A program made the position numbers and the translations under genes. Shown piece after piece: positions 35,039 to 48,922 of a stretch of 64,000 nucleotides of DNA. Numbering within the stretch: the first letter of the stretch is position 1; the number at the start of each line of letters is the position of its first letter. The notes under the pieces were generated by a model. The model saw nothing but the letters and a program-made list of their open reading frames with translations. It was not told the origin of the DNA and did not search any database. Source of the DNA: Psoroptes ovis (lineage: Eukaryota; Arthropoda; Arachnida; Sarcoptiformes; Psoroptidae); NCBI GenBank assembly GCA_002943765.1, contig PQWQ01000008.1, positions 1,922,001 to 1,986,000 of the forward strand, in the 5' to 3' direction.

Positions 35039-35381
35039 ATAATCAATTATAATTGATTAATTAATTTTTCAAATTATTAATTAAAAAACAAACAATTGAT
35101 ACGAAAACTAGCGCTCGACTGTCCGCTTGAAAAGTTTAAATAACTGTTCAGCAGCGCCGGCAATCACTGAACAGTTCGAAAAAGAAGACGTATCACTACG
35201 TCAAATTTAAATTTTTAAAATCAGTTTTAAAGACGTATTTATACGTCATCAACAGATTTCAAATGTTTTTTTCGAAATTTGCACTGTATGAATTGATCAC
35301 AGAAAAACATTCGAAAAATCACATGACTTTTCGAATGTTTTCTGTTTACAAACAAAAACATTCGAAAAATCCTTAAAAATA
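35039..35381. other. Prop 3' end / Atg14 promoter interval with structured repeats
   Basis: These 343 bp separate two same-strand genes. They hold a 10-bp inverted repeat (AACTGTTCAG / CTGAACAGTT, 35142-35176), the paired GACGTA palindromes described separately, and a 14-bp inverted repeat (AAAACATTCGAAAA / TTTTCGAATGTTTT, 35304-35341) followed by a third AACATTCGAAAA word about 20 bp before the Atg14 start codon. Confidence 0.65.
35110..35262 (-). repeat. GACGTA dispersed repeat, copy A
   Basis: Two palindromes, GACGTATCACTACGTC (35187-35202) and GACGTATTTATACGTC (35232-35247), start 45 bp apart; GCCGGC follows 25 bp beyond on the minus strand. Copy B at 55605-55745 has the same parts on the plus strand with 44-bp spacing. 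Outer limits are uncertain. Confidence 0.65.
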
Positions 35382-37588
35382 ATGAATTCAAGACGTCGTC
35401 GTTATCATAATTATTATTATGATAAAGGACTGTTGGTTTACGATAACGACGACGACAACAGCAGCTGCAGCAACAATAACGATAAGAACAATGATAAGGT
35501 AAGCATCTTTGATGACGACAACGATGCTGATATGGAACAAATACAGCTAAAACAACAAATAAAACAACAACAACAGAAGCCTAAAGCAATCAAACAAGCA
35601 GCCAACAAGGATGATATGCCACTATTATTTAGTCATTTATCAATTGAACATGTTCACGATGATCCAATCGATTCCGTTGATTTAAATGAAAATATTTCGA
35701 TCATGAATTTTACGGCTAATCCTGGCACCAAAATGTTGGCCAAAGATAATCAAACAAACTCAAATTTGAATTCGAATGAAAATCAATCCAAAGACAGTAA
35801 CTCATCGAATTCGACATCGATTAAATGCCCAATTTGCTTGAAAACAAATCGAAAATTATTCTGTGCGAGCTGTATTCGAGCTGGTAATTTTACACATTCA
35901 ACCAGGAATTTTCTCGAACGATTTTCGGAGAAAAAGTTGAAATTCATCCGACTTAAAGAACAACAGCTAAACGAATGTTGTGAGCTACAGAAACATTATG
36001 AAAATGATAATCTTATGGCGAATTTGGTGAGTTGAATTTTACCATTGTTTTTCAATGATTTTTGACCAAATTCAACCTTTAATTCCATTTCAGCGAACTC
36101 GAATCAAACAAATCGAACGAAATATATCGATATTCACAGAAATAAAGCTGGAAAAATGTCAAATAATCAAAGAAATGGCAAATATCCAGAATAAATATGA
36201 ACGTGAACATTTACAAATGCAAAAAAAGCAATTGGATATTCGTGGCAAGATTAAACGTTTACACTCAAATCTATCCGATTTACGATATCGGTTACAAAAT
36301 AATTATTATTATCGTAATCATAATCATGAATCATTACGTGAATGTCAAACGCTTAAATGTCAACGATTGAATCAGCTTCAAATGTATATATTTCCAATTG
36401 TAGAATACCTGCATAGTTCGAACCTTAAAAGTGATAATCAACGATTTGCCGGTGATTTTACTGATGATTTATTGGACGATGAAGACGCCGAAGACCCTGA
36501 TAACCCTGAATCGTTACCACTGATCCAAGACAGTGACATGGCCCTTGGTAGTGGTGGTGATAATGGTCTAATGTCACAACAGCAACAACAACAAAACTAT
36601 GTACAAAAATTTAAAATCATCGAAACTGTAGTTGATGTGAATGAGAGCTTTGAAATCAGCGAATTGCTTCAGCCAAATCATTATTCGGCCAAAAATATGG
36701 ACATTTATTTGGATGATAAAAATTTTCGTAATAATTATTATCGTTCAATGTCAGCCCTTGGATCGATTTGTTATTTGACAAATTTATTTTCAATCATTTA
36801 TCGAATACATTTACCACAGAAGCTACTATTCAGGTATGGTGATTGTTTCATTAAAGGGTTATTGAACTAATTTTATTCGATTTTTGTTTATTTTAGTGAT
36901 TTAACCTTCAACACCTTCAACTCACAATCACAAATACAATCGAAATGTGATTTGTTTCGATCACAAATTGCTCAACTGAATGCCAACATTTTATTTCTCT
37001 GTTATTGGTTTCGGCTGGACATGGCCAGTGATTTCGAACCAAAACAAATGCTGAGGAATTTGAAAATGGCATTGGATGCGGCGATCAATGTTCAACAACA
37101 ACAACAGCAGCAGCAACAGTAAGTTAGGAAATTGTGATAAAAGAACAAGGGATTATTAAATAAATTCACTTACCCCTTCATCAAGGAACCATCACTTGGA
37201 ATTGAGGCCAAATTTTTTCCGAATGGTACACAATGAATTGATGGATAAAATGTCAGTGTTGAATGCACTTCACAAAGATTCACCCCTTCGATATGGTCAA
37301 ATCAATGATGATCATCGAGAACAGCAACACACAAATCAACAACAAATAAATGATTGTAAATCAAACAAGCTAAATGAGCCAGTAACAGCTACAACAATAA
37401 TCAAAGATGATGATAATGAAAATGAATATGACATTGTTGAAAATAATATACCAGATCTCAAGTTTGACAATCCTTTTAATACCACTAATAACCTTGATGA
37501 TAATAGTTCAAACATCGTTGGTGGAGGTGGCAGTGGTGGCATAGGCATGATAGCTTCATTGGTTTCATCGTTTTATAAACGAAAATGA
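35382..37588 (+). CDS. Atg14: Atg14/Barkor autophagy protein, 669 aa
   Basis: Exons are join(35382..36026, 36094..36833, 36897..37118, 37186..37588), 2010 nt. The N-terminal 140 residues are low complexity. A zinc-binding-like knot follows: C149-P-I-C152 ... C161-A-S-C164, as at the start of Atg14, then a coiled coil (about residues 185-335: RTRIKQIERNISIFTEIKLE) and the domain with IFPIVEYL and SMSALGSICYLTNLFSIIYR leading to LNANILFLCYWF. The extreme C terminus, GMIASLVSSFYKRK, matches the BATS-type amphipathic helix that senses curved membranes. Atg14 joins Vps34, Vps15 and Beclin-1 in complex I, which makes PI3P at phagophores. Length exceeds the human protein (about 490) because of Asn/Asp/Gln-rich insertions. 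Start chosen as the first Met after the promoter repeats; a shorter N terminus is possible. Confidence 0.93.
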
Positions 37589-37828
37589 GATGAAATTAGT
37601 CATGTCAGGCGCTATAGGCCCAACACCTCATGTGTAAATATTAGTAGTTCAAAGCTTTATTTTAATTTGTAAATTGGGAAAATATTGTTTGACAATATGA
37701 CATATTTGACAAATGATGATTAATCAAAATTAAAAAATTGTATGCATTTAAATATATATTATATACACATGAATGTTTTAAACTTGAGAATCATTGATTT
37801 TTGAGGTAATCGACAAACATTCATTTAT
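37589..37828. terminator. convergent 3' ends of Atg14 and sas
   Basis: Only 240 bp separate the two stops. On the minus strand the sas stop is immediately followed by AATAAA (TGAATAAA), a poly(A) signal overlapping the stop codon by one base. A+T-rich sequence near 37710-37775 could serve Atg14 on the plus strand. The two 3' regions may overlap. Confidence 0.5.
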
Positions 37829-40800
37829 TCATTTCTCGCAAATACCATTACATCCATTGGTTTTCGGTGTGGACACTACCACAGACGCTGATTTTAGATT
37901 GTTATCATCTGATTTCGTTTCAAATGTCTGTGAGTCAGGAATGAAAATTTAATTATTTGATCAATGAATCAATCAATTTTGAAACACATACCTTATATGT
38001 TGGATTATCATAAGCTGCTTCTGATATACATACTTTTGTTATGGATGCTGTATGTTGATTTAGGGCATTTCGTCGCAGACAAATACATGTTATGACAAAG
38101 AATATTGTACCAGTGGTAAACATGAATATTGATAATATGATCAGACCAAATAAATATTTGGATGAATTGGACGGTGTTATAGTTGTGGCTAAATGTTGTC
38201 GGCCATTCATTTTGTCTGTAATCAAGGTTGAAATCAATTAATAATGAAATACTAAAATTTAAATCTAAAACTTACCATTAAAAACATTAAAATTTGTGAT
38301 CAAATCAATCGTATTTGATGTAATTATTCGGCCATTTTTAAGATATAAATTGATCCATAATTTGTATCTAATTTCAATAAAAATCGAATTAATCCAGAAA
38401 TTTTTCAAGGAAAAAATCATTAAACAAACATACCTTGTATTTGGCAAAACATTTGTCGGCGGTAACGATATATGAGAATCGAAATCATCATCAATATTTA
38501 CATAATTATGATATAGCTCCTTGGTTGCAACGTTCTGGTAATTGATTCGAACAATATTCACATATTTTGATACGGGCCGTGGAAGATTACGCAATTCAAT
38601 GTTGATATTTTGTTGATTATCAACCGAGAGGTCATTAGGATTTATGTGAAAATTATCATTATCAATCGATGATTCATCGGGTGTTTGTATAAGCAAAGGT
38701 TTGGATGAAATAATATTTGCATTAATTTGTTCAATCGATTTCAATTGTAAATCGATCAGATATTCGGTTGATGATTTTAGATTATTCAATTGATATTCAA
38801 TGATATCACGATGCAGTGTTTGACTATAATGCCATTCATCCTCTTCATCATCATTTTTGGACGATTTAAGAATATTTTGTCGATTATTCGAATTAGTATT
38901 AGCAATCAAAGATGCCGTTTCTTTGTATCGAACTTTAACACCATCAATAAATTTCTTTTCTTGTACGGTGAATGGACGCCATGATATAAGGATTGAATTC
39001 TCGGAACCGTTCAATACTTGAGCAGTTAGATTCATATCCAACATAATAATTGGTGGCAGCGTACTTGAAGTAGATGGTGATGATTGAGATGGCGGTGTAA
39101 CAGCCATAGATGATGAATGAACATGTTTGATCAGCGGGGGCAAATAGATTTTATAAATTTCACTGATAGGTCCAGTATTACCATTTCTGTTGTTACGCAA
39201 GGATTCGATAATGATTTCAATTTGCAAATAATAATGCGTATCAGGTTTAAGATTACCAAGATGATATTCAATATTGGCAATATCAAAAAGACGTTTAGGA
39301 CGTGCAAATTTTTGTATGTTCCATTGATTTCGCGGGACATTAATATCGGTCGTGTAGTGAACTTCAGCATGACCTAGCAAGCCTAAATACAATGAAGGTA
39401 CAGTAAAACGAATACGTACAGATGTAGAATTTATGGCAATAATATCGACATTGTTTAAATCTTCATGTCCATCCAAACTGTTATTACAAACAACATATGG
39501 ACACATTATTGCATCTTTCGGAGTGACGACAGTCGGTGTCCGGCATTCAACAGTAGGTTCAAGAAATTTTTCCGGTATCGGTTGACAAAGGCCAGGATCA
39601 CAAACGACATGTAATATGCCATTGGTTATTTTACATTGACAACGACGTTCGATCTCGGTTTCATTGTCATACCAAAATTCACCAAGTTTATATATTCGAT
39701 CATTATATGAGCATTTTCCATCTAAAAAGAAACAAATTAATCAGAATCCAAGGCTAAGCAGAATCAGGATTAACTTACAAATTTTCTCACGATTATATTG
39801 TTGACGACATTGCCATTGAATGCAACAATTATCACCAGGTAAATGACCACGAAATAGAAATTCTTCTGGACATTCCAGTGATTTCGGTGGTTCATCCGAC
39901 ACCTCTGGGCAAATATTTTTACAACGAATACTACCATTATCACACATACATCGTTTATGACATGGTAACAATTCTTGTGGTATCAGTTGATAATTCGAAT
40001 ATCGTATACCAGCATATGAACAAGAGCCATCTTGATTAAGTGGGAAAAAATACAATTAAATTCAATTTCAAATCAATCAATGACAAAATGAACTTACCAT
40101 TTTTACATTTAGGTTCCGGGCAACAATTCGGTGCCCGAGGAACAAATTGTGGATCAATTTCCCATTCCAAACACTGTGTGACATGTGGCCCAAAATTATT
40201 ATGATTACATTGTATTGGTCGGCAATCAAGTGTAGCATTAGATTGACAAGTGCAAATTGCACGACAATTATCATAGTAATCATCACCAATTTCGATTCGA
40301 TTACCTTTAAATTCACAATAATTTTTACTTATGTTTGAGGATTTGGGCACCATTAATAATGTGTCCATCGGTAAATCCAATGGATTCAAATTATTTTCAC
40401 ATACAATATATGGGCAAACACATGGATCATTTGTTTGGATCAATTTTGGTTGTGGACAATTTTCTGTTGATTTCATCAATAATTCTGGTGCAAGATCTGG
40501 ACAATTCTTTCGGCAAACTATTTCACTTTGGTTTTGATCAGGATTCCATGTACATTTACATAGTTTTTTCATACAATCATCCGAATCAATCCATTCATCA
40601 TCGATTTGATAATGTTTACCACTTTCATGTCGACATCCATCATTTTTGTCAGTGGATTTTGATTCAAGACTATCACCATCACCATCATGATCATTATCTT
40701 CACCATCACCACCATCACAAACAGGTATTTGACAGCAGGAATCATCTGGTGATGGCATCATTCGACAATTTTCACCATTATTCAAACTATCAATATAATC

Positions 40801-43800
40801 AATGTACAGTGGGCAACGTTCAAAACAATCACGAATACCACCTTCTTTACAGATACACTTGAATTCACAATCACCATCATAGAATATTTCACCAACTTGA
40901 ATAATATTTTGTCCATGAAAACAGCCATCAAATGTATGATCAATACCAATGGGGAATGTACGTACAATAACAACATTACTTAATTGTTTAGCTTTCGATG
41001 ATTCAAAATATATTGAATAATCAGTTTCAGCATGAAGATTCGTCAGCAAAATATCTTTGGTATTATTCAATGATGTTGGTAATATCATTTGTTCAGTTAC
41101 ATTGACACTTTGATAATCAATAGGCTTCATAGCTTCGCTATGGTCATCAATGGTCGTTTGATTTCGATCAATAACACCATAATAAATGGTTAAAATATCA
41201 TCGAAATTATCATAAAATTGTAACAAACGCAATTTAATGGCTGTAGAATTGATAGATTCAGCCATTTCGACCAGTAATTTCTGTTGTTGCTGATCAAAAT
41301 CAAGGTTTTTCGATGCATTTAATGCGGTAAAATCACAAATCGATATTGTACAACATTCAGGATCATCTGGATCTGGCCGTTGTTGACAATATTCATAATT
41401 ATCCACATCTAATGTTTGATGGTGAGGACAACGTTGTTGACAATCAATATGACCATTCGAACGACAATAACATTTATGATCACAGCCAATATAAAATGAT
41501 TCATTTACCATATATGTTCGATTTAAATGATGACATTGAATGGAATTCGGTGATTGTTTACCACTTGAATCATCTGTATTATGACATATTTGTTTACGAC
41601 AACATTTCGGGTCATCTAAATCATCAATCAGTTGACAATTTTTAGGTATTTCGATACCGCTATAATCCAAGCACCGGCGTTTACATTCAATTTCCAATGC
41701 TTCTGAACATTGACATAGTTGACAATCATCATCAATATGTCGGAATCGCTCACCAATATGATATGTACGGTTACGATAATGACATAAATGTTTTGTTATG
41801 TCATTCGAATCAGCCATTAAATCATCATCATCATCATTCAATCGTAATGATCGTTGAAATTCCAAAGGTTTTTGACATGAAAATTGCCCACAATTATTTC
41901 GACAACATTTTTCAATACCAGTACAATGATAATCATGTGTACATTCATTCGAGCATTCAGCGTTCGGATTGGAATTCTTGATGATCGTAGCGTTATTAGC
42001 AAATGGACACGATCCTGGCTTACTATTGAATTGTTCCGAGTTATTAGCGCTTAATAATGTTTCAGTATCATTCGTTTGACATTGTAAACAACAATAATTA
42101 TTATCATCAGCTGTGTTTGATGATATAAAAGTACAATTGTGTATCGATAATAATGGCTTGGCATCCACTATCGATATCAGTGGAGGATCACATCTGTTAA
42201 AGGAGGAAAACAAATAAAATTTAATTAAATAGGCAACAACAGCAGCTTCAACAGTACCTTTTACGACAATTAACATGGCCATTATCGTTGCAAACACATC
42301 GTTGTTTACAATCATCAATAATTGTTTCATTCAAATCATATAAACGATTGTGATAATGGCAACCATTCAATGTGCTTGTTTCAATTATTTCTGAATACAA
42401 TATTTGTTTATATTGATCTTCAATTTCAGTATTCCATGTGAATATTTGTATCATATAAGCGGTGTTTGGCCTTAGACCTGTTAATGTATAATTTGGATGG
42501 CCATTTGATTTGATTATCAACCATTGATTATTGTTATGATTATTATTACTGTCCACAAATTTTCGCCGATAATGTATTGAATAACCTGATTTATTATCAA
42601 GTTTAAAATCATCAAATATCAATGCAATCGATGATGCATTACGATATTTTACCATTACTTTTGGTAATATTTCATTTTGATCATTTTCATTTTCTATTTA
42701 CGTGCATACATTCATACATTCATTTCAATTAAATTAAATCATTTTCCATATGTGTGACATATATCACAAATATGGCCATTAATACCCACATAAATATGCA
42801 TGCAGTACACACACACACGCAAATACATACGATGATTAATAGTCAAATGGTGAGAACATTTTTCAATTATTTCATCCAATCAATCATCAGTTAATTAACC
42901 AACGAAATGAGCCAATAAGATGAAATCATTAACCGCGATGAAATCATAGAAAATATGCGTAAAATGTAAAAATAAAAAATTTAAAAATAAATATGAATAT
43001 ATGAAGATTAGCAATAATTAATTATAATATATTTAGCATTTAATCAGTCAAAACAAACATACCTCTAGTTTTAATTATTGATAACTGTTCACGATGATTA
43101 CTGATTACTTTGATCAAATAAATTGTGTTTGCTTTTAATTTATCTATTTTTGTTTCAAAACGTACATTTCTGTTGTCAATCGAACCATTATTATTATCAT
43201 CGTGTAATTCATTTATTTTTGACTAAGTTTGATCATGTGATTCAAGTTTGAAAATCGAAGTTTTTTCAAGTATTTTGACCAGTGAAGTGGAAGTAAATTG
43301 AAATTATGATTGATGTTAATTGCCATCGATATAATACGATTTGAAATTGAAACAATGAATCAAGGTATTGGAAAAGGGTTAAAATACATCATGAAATGCA
43401 TTAATTCATTGAAAAAGCAATCACATTCGAAAAAAAACTTACATTAATTTTTTCAAATTGAAATTTTAATGGCTGTGATATGAAACGTGTTATGTATATT
43501 TCATTGATAATACGATTATTATTATTATTAAGATTATGATTCGAATTTATTTTCATTGATTTCCATTGTAAACGTATGGAATCATTGGTTATTTGATCAA
43601 TGATTAATGATAAACTACCTATTAAAATTATGAGATAAGAGGATGATTTATATTCAAATCAATAATCATAATAAATAATAAAATGGTTAAAAATACTTGA
43701 AAATTAATTTTCTTAGATTTGCCATTATTAAAATAGCCGATCAATCATTGTGTTCTTATGATGATGATTGATCGATTTGAATGGGCAAATTTTTAAAGAC

Positions 43801-44368
43801 ATTTCATGATACGAATGATAAATAATCATTGAAATTCATGAAAATCATATTTCATATGATCATATCATATCAATTCCAAAAATTATGATTTTTCAACATG
43901 TTTTGCATACAAAAATACTGCAACAACATCGGTCAACATACCTTGACAAAGATTAGTCGTATGATTACAATATAATTTCAAATATGGATCACAATATGTT
44001 TGATTATTATTATTCATCGGTGTTTCGGATGCATTTTTGAGCTGATTATTCTGATAATCATCATAATAACAAGATTGTCCAGCAAGTTTTGCACACAGAT
44101 AATCACATTCACATTGTTCATTACGTAAAAATAAATAATAATGACCACTTAAACATTGATCACTGTTTGAATTTGATTTGATTGGATCATTTTCAATTAT
44201 TAATGTTGATGATGATTTCGATATCATGTGATTACCGTTCGAACAACGGTGACAATGACTATATGAGGCAGACGAAGGCGTTTGCGGCTTCGAATTGACC
44301 ACATTTAAAATGGCCGCTGTGATCATTAACGAGTAGAAAAATTTGAGAATCGAAGATTTAGACGCCAT
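37829..44368 (-). CDS. sas: Stranded-at-second-like VWC/FN3 cell-surface receptor, 1749 aa
   Basis: Ten exons, complement(37829..37927, 37992..38215, 38276..38367, 38434..39721, 39779..40030, 40098..42193, 42258..42693, 43063..43222, 43443..43618, 43942..44368), 5250 nt with consistent phases. Order: signal peptide (about 1-26), a Cys-rich IGFBP-like segment (to about 142), two fibronectin-III domains (to about 355), a von Willebrand C module, a WAP-like CCRNNCGQFSC segment, two VWC, one FN3, then five VWC, then three FN3 (from about 1265), one membrane helix (about 1663-1689) and a short tail with YDNPTY (1711-1716). Fly Sas, the putative epidermal receptor, has VWC and FN3 repeats, one membrane span and an NPxY tail read by PTB proteins. 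The mite protein has about eight VWC, more than the fly form, and a mixed order. Intron 38368-38433 (66 nt) is stop-free. Confidence 0.87.
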
Positions 44369-47300
44369 TTTGAGGCTGATGACTGATCGATGATTTGGTT
44401 TATTCGGCGAATGTATGCTGGATCGCTGGAAATCATCGGTGATCTATTTCAAAAGGTGATCATTGAACAGCTGTTGCATCTTGATGCTTTGGTAAAAACC
44501 CTTAGAAAGCACAAAAACACAATAAAATAAAGCACAAATCATTGAATTATTGGATCAATGAGCCGGCATTTGGCTTGTGGACTCGTAGGTTCAGCTGAAT
44601 CAAATTGAAATAAAAACAATCGGGACCAGATGTATGACCAATACACAAATCATCTGTTGTATGGTCAAATAAAACACATTTTAAAGGTGAATTTAGATGA
44701 AATAAGTTCAGCGAAAAAATCGACCAACTTGGTACACTCAAACATATACACAGCACAAGCACTGATTGAAATTGACTGAATGACAGATTGCTTGTATGCA
44801 CGATGGTCACACTGAGCCTACGACCACTAAGACCATCCACCATTAACCATCCAAGGTTATCACTGAAAAATGACCGTCGTCTTTTTCCAATTTTGTTCTC
44901 TTTCTCTATGTGAAATGATTAGGACAAAACCATTCGAAATCATTTGTTAAAATGCTGTATGGCCAATGGTTTGTGAATGAATCGAAATACCTTTGAATGA
45001 AAATGAGAAAATGTCAGATGTTCGTGCTGCTGCTGCTGCAGTTGCTTATTGTAGCATGTCGTATAAACAGATCTTCAAAGATGTCTTTACAAAATGATCG
45101 ATGAATGAATGAATTTCATGTTCTCTCAAGTTCCATAGACTTAAATTGCATAAATACCGAAAAACTAGTTTTGTCCATTGAACATACATATGCATTCCAT
45201 GCATGTCTTCTTCTAATTCATCTTCTTATTCATTTTCTTCAGTGAAATTTTAAGAAAATTTTCTTAAAAACTTTGTTATCAGTAAATTACTAACAGTGGA
45301 AGCCTTATGGAGTGTTTTCTGCAAGTAAATAGACAAAATGATGGACAAAATAAGATTTTTGAAGGTTCATTCCGTTCATTCATTTGTACAGATTTAATTT
45401 CAATTTGATTACTTACCTTTGGAAATTTTATTTGGAAATAATTTACTTTGATACAAATCAAATCAAATTGTTTAATTTTGAATGTTAAAAAATAAACTAG
45501 TTTAAAAATAAAATTTAAATTAGAATGTAAATAAATAAGTGAATCAAAATTAAATTTAGTTCATACAATGTAATAAATGGTAGTGGGTGATATGAACTAT
45601 TGAATACTTGGTGATTCATTATTTACAAATGAATTTCACGCAAATTCAAAATTTTCAGAGTCAAAAAAAACTGTCAGCGAATCTATTTGCATTCATTGAA
45701 TTCATTTCATTCCATTCATTCTTTGAAAGATTTGACTTTGAATTTCGTGGGTTCATTTCGGTTCATTCCTTTCGTTATTACGATGAAATAATTACGTTTA
45801 ATCATTAGATTTGCATATTCAACAATCATTGCAATTACAACTTACCTTTAATCAGCTTACGTTTGAATTTGAATCAAAATTTAATTAAATTTCGACTAAA
45901 TTAGACCAAAATTAGATCAAATTTTAACAAATCGAATCTCATCGAATCGAATTGGATCAAATCAAATCTTTTGTTCTCGTTTCGATTGTTTACATTCGAA
46001 ATCAAAAAACATTCGAAAAAACAAAGGAAAAAGCGAGCGAACAAAAAAAAAATTCAAAGAGAAATTCACAAAGGACGAACCACAATTTCACATGTGATTC
46101 AAGATTTAAACCTTTTAGATTTATAGTTTTGAATGATGATGATGATGATTACTAAATTTAAATCCAATCCATAAATATGAATAATTTAAAATTTTCTCAA
46201 ATAAATCTAAATTTATTAAAAATCGAAAAAATTAAGGCGAATGAACCTTTTGGGGTTGATTAATGCGGGTGAAACCCTGTTTGCTTCACTTTTACCTTTA
46301 CTTCGTCAAAAGTAAAAGTCTTAAGAAAATCGAAATTCGGCTATAAATATGATCATAATGATCTTAACCAAATGAAATGAAACGAAAGGGAAAAATAACT
46401 GATAATTTATCAACTGTGACAAGTGACAAGTCACCAAATCACCGAAGATGGTATCTCTCTGAGAGTTGTTTGTCAAGAACAAAATTTTAAAAATTTGACC
46501 CCAAAAAATTTCTCGAAGACATCGACCTGATAATAAGCTATAAGCCTGATAAGGTCATTCGTATTAAATGCTTTCTAATGATGATGACACCGTTGAAAAT
46601 GATCGGGGATTCACCGAAAAAAAACATTCGATTTCTTCGGCTGCCGAAGAGACTAATTACATTGAAATATTAGATAATTATCCACCGACAGTGGCATTAT
46701 CATTATCGTTAATGGTTGTATAATGACAACAACATCAAACAACAAAATGGACATCGAAATGTAATGAGTTAGATGGACAAAGTATTGGTGGACAATGGGG
46801 GACTCCAAGAGACAATCGATTAAACATGAAAATCAAATTGGAAAATTGTGGCCATTTCTACGCAAAGATAGACATACATCGATGAATCCATAGTCTTCAT
46901 ACGATGTTTACTCCAAAGTATCATCATCATCAATTGTCGATGGTGGTGACCAACTTTTTTCCCCGAACAATTGGTCAAATTACGAGGAAAAAATACATGG
47001 AAAACATCGATAACAATAAAACGACGATAAACGATGATAATAAACCACATCACAATGATTTGCTGGCGGTAAATGTTCGCGTACATCATTCGAATTACAT
47101 TTCGAATTACATTTTGATGCATTCATCTCAATTCGATTCATCTCAATTCATTTCAGATGATAATAATAGTCGATAATGATGATTATTCATTCATTCATTT
47201 AGTCATCTAAAAGTATTGTAAATCTCTCATCACATCATATGTTATTGTTATGTTGATAAATATTTTGAATGAATGAATGAATGAGTGATCATTCCTAATA

Positions 47301-48922
47301 CATATTTTTCTTTGATTTATCATTACATTCAGTTCATACATTCAATACATACATAGCCTTTTCAAGCATCAAATAACAATGATTTCAAGCCATAAAACAT
47401 TGATATTAAATGGTTAAATACATCTTCCTTTGTAATTATATGATTATATAATACCACGATTAATAATAATAATAATAATAATGTTGAATACAATAGATAC
47501 GAACATAATAATAATAATAATAATCGAAATGAAATGATGAATATCTTTGAATTATGGAAAATTTTGAATCAAAATGAATGATTCATTTACAATTCATTAT
47601 TATCATAAGATGATCATCTGATGATGATGAACAATACCCGAATATTGCAAAAAAACCGATCAACAGGTTGTTGCTGATTGTATGGATGAAATGAAAAGTT
47701 TTATAAAATCTCTTCTCTTCAAATATGAATACATTATCATCACCATTATCGAATATCATCAATCTGTATTTACCTGTATTCATTCGATGGTAATTTACCA
47801 CGAATGGCTATTGAATTACTGAAAATATCGAAGCTTTCGTTTTGTTCACCAAATTATTCAAATGAATGACGACCCGCCAGACCAGGCCAGCCATCAAAGA
47901 CAAGCTGAGCCATGTCATGCCATCTCCATTCAGTCAAGCCGGTCAGCCCAGTTGAGCCAGCTCAGCCACACCATCACCATAGCTCACCGGGCCGTGCACT
48001 CATACATTTCAAATAGAAGATGGCTGAATGTGATAATAATAATATATTTCAGGTAATTTCATATTGTATTCAGTTCAGCTGAACAACACAAAAAACAAGT
48101 CACGATTTTTAATTTTTCTCAGTATATTCTTACCTTATACTTACCTTTCATAGTTTTAAATGGTTACTTGCTCGATTAAATAGCAGCTTGCGCTGCTATG
48201 TGTATCGTTCAATGAACGAAATGAAAAGCGATCATAAATGCCAATAATTCACTCAAAATCTTGCAAGATTGTAACCTCATAAGGAATGTAAACCTTAAGG
48301 AATGCAAACCTTTTCTTGGTGATTCGTTCGAAGCTCAGCTCAAAGTTCGATTCGAACGTCTTGAATGGTCAATGATGGCCAATAAATGGATGGCCTTTGA
48401 GTAATTTGAGCACTGAAAAAAGGTACAAAATAATTCAATAATGGCGACGATTGAAGACGATTGAACGAAATAAAATTTCGAACGATGTAAAATTGTATCA
48501 AATATAATTATATTTAAGGTGTTTCAAACACGAAATCATAATTAAATTTCGTGCTTCATGGTCGTCTTCGTCGTCGTCGTTTGTTGCTGTTGTTGCAATA
48601 CAGTATTAATAATGACGATGATAATAGGAACAATATTAATAATAATAATAATTGTAACGACGATATTATTGTAATAATTGTAACAATTACAATATGGAAA
48701 TATTGTATGATGTGAATGAATGGACGAATCAATGAATGAATAGATGTATTTGTTGATGAATTGTATTGGATTGCATTGAAATTCGAAAATGGACTAATTT
48801 AAATGATGAAAATTCGGATGAAATCGATGGAAATTTTGAATGAATGGAAGAAGATTTGAAGATTTGAATTGGGAAATTGAAATTTTGAATGGATGAAATT
48901 TGAATGAAATATGAAAATTTGT
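44369..48922. other. 4.5-kb gene-free interval upstream of sas
   Basis: No exon was recognised. It holds A+T-rich DNA, (AAT)n repeats at about 47462-47524 and 48636-48652, GAATGAAT repeats at 47267-47284, CATTCGAAAA words near 46010, a short GC-rich AGCC-repeat patch at 47868-48000, and possible untranslated first exons of sas that cannot be placed. Open frames at 46904-47176 and 47862-48056 are not supported. Confidence 0.5.

Noticed and set aside
46904..47176. 90-aa plus-strand frame between sas and COX16
   Set aside because: Asn/His/Asp-rich with no homology recognised; composition like the surrounding intergenic DNA.
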